DNA of 36,857 nt from Nitrosomonadales bacterium (GTDB lineage: Bacteria > Pseudomonadota > Gammaproteobacteria > Burkholderiales > Gallionellaceae), in NCBI GenBank assembly GCA_023259015.1, contig JAHFRC010000014.1:1-36857 (forward strand), written 5' to 3'. The notes under the pieces are model-generated. The model worked only from the letters and a program-made list of their open reading frames with translations, made no database searches and was not told the DNA's origin. A program made the position numbers and the translations under genes. This document shows, in pieces, positions 36,020-36,857 of this stretch (position 1 is the first letter of the stretch; every line of letters starts with the position of its first letter).

Positions 36020-36857
36020 GTGCTGATTTTTGAACGCTCCCATCTCGGCCGCCGCAACGCGGCGCAGGCTCCGCTGCACGACGCAGCCGTGAGCAACATT
36101 CCCGCAGCGCTGCTGCGCGCCGACCAGCCGCTGCTGCCGGAAACCTCCGAGATGGACACGGTGCGCCATTACACGCGCCTGTCGCAGAAGAATTTTTCCA
36201 TCGACACGAATTTCTACCCGCTCGGTTCCTGCACCATGAAGTACAACCCGCGTGCCTGCAATTCGCTTTCGATGCTGCCGCAATTCCTCGCGCGCCATCC
36301 GCTGGCACCGGATTCCACCGGGCAAGGCTTCCTCGCCTGCCTGCACGACTTGCAGGAAATATTGAAAGACGTGACCGGCATGGCCGGAGTGAGCCTCACA
36401 CCGATGGCCGGCGCACAGGGTGAATTCGCGGGCATCGCGATGATCCGCGCCTATCACGACGCACGCAACGACACCGCACGCACCGAGATCATCTGCCCCG
36501 ATGCGGCACACGGCACCAATCCCGCGACGGCGGTAATGTGCGGTTACACGGTAAAAGAAATTCCCACCGACCATAACGGCGATGTGAACCTCGACGCGCT
36601 ACGCGCCGCAGTCGGCCCGCAGACCGCAGGCTTGATGCTGACCAACCCTTCCACGCTGGGCGTGTTCGAGAAACAGATACAGGCCATCCAGAAGATCGTG
36701 CACGATGCGGGCGGCCTGCTGTATTACGACGGCGCGAACCTGAATGCGATCCTGGGCAAGGTGAAGCCGGGCGACATGGGCTTCGACGTGATCCACATGA
36801 ACCTGCACAAGACCTTCTCCACCCCGCACGGCGGCGGCGGACCGGGCGCGGGCGCGG
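36020..36857 (+). CDS. gcvPB: Glycine dehydrogenase (decarboxylating) subunit 2, truncated by window end (absent from ORF track)
   Basis: Manual translation from GTG 36020: [16 protein letters not shown]...[25 protein letters not shown]...[16 protein letters not shown]...[43 protein letters not shown]; no stop before the window end. Confidence 0.95.
   Translation, partial: MLIFERSHLGRRNAAQAPLHDAAVSNIPAALLRADQPLLPETSEMDTVRHYTRLSQKNFSIDTNFYPLGSCTMKYNPRACNSLSMLPQFLARHPLAPDSTGQGFLACLHDLQEILKDVTGMAGVSLTPMAGAQGEFAGIAMIRAYHDARNDTARTEIICPDAAHGTNPATAVMCGYTVKEIPTDHNGDVNLDALRAAVGPQTAGLMLTNPSTLGVFEKQIQAIQKIVHDAGGLLYYDGANLNAILGKVKPGDMGFDVIHMNLHKTFSTPHGGGGPGAGA

Noticed and set aside
1-36857. tRNA/rRNA genes, CRISPR arrays, complete IS elements, prophage genes
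   Set aside because: Scanned by eye for T-loop/cloverleaf motifs, regularly spaced repeats and transposase/integrase ORFs; none supportable

Overview
The window is mostly betaproteobacterial-type core chromosome (taxon inferred from gene content and order, not proven). From left to right it holds: the 3' end of an SF1 helicase/REase-fold gene coupled to a DUF1016 (YhcG-type) nuclease; ybgC-tolQRAB-pal-ybgF-queE; ychF; an APH/P-loop kinase fusion; slt, cca and a UDG-superfamily gene; a stand-alone receiver protein; mltA and a methyltransferase; ispD-[lipoprotein]-ispF; tsaB-rimI-udg4; a REC-GGEEF protein; lplT and alr; an HDOD-cheD-gspE/pilB-like-Hpt/HD-GYP signalling cluster; rpmB-rpmG; and a riboswitch-led gcvT-gcvH-gcvPA-tpx-gcvPB operon. 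rpmG (30211..30378) and the edge-truncated gcvPB (36020..36857) are missing from the supplied ORF track. The main non-coding signal is a candidate ~105-nt minus-strand sRNA (about 17168..17275). It has three hairpins, a loop reading AUCCCCCCUUCUCCUCC (anti-Shine-Dalgarno-like) and an intrinsic terminator. Its upstream ~110 bp is a gapless, roughly 73-75% identical copy of the region upstream of the stand-alone receiver gene at 14464..14838, which suggests a shared regulatory module. Other notable structure: a 43-bp duplication of the lplT 5' end with only synonymous differences, flanking a long imperfect palindrome; a ~37-codon palindrome-rich in-frame insertion in alr; repeats between the gcv genes; and an HD-GYP protein that appears to lack key motif residues. 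All alignments and counts were done by eye, and no database search was run.
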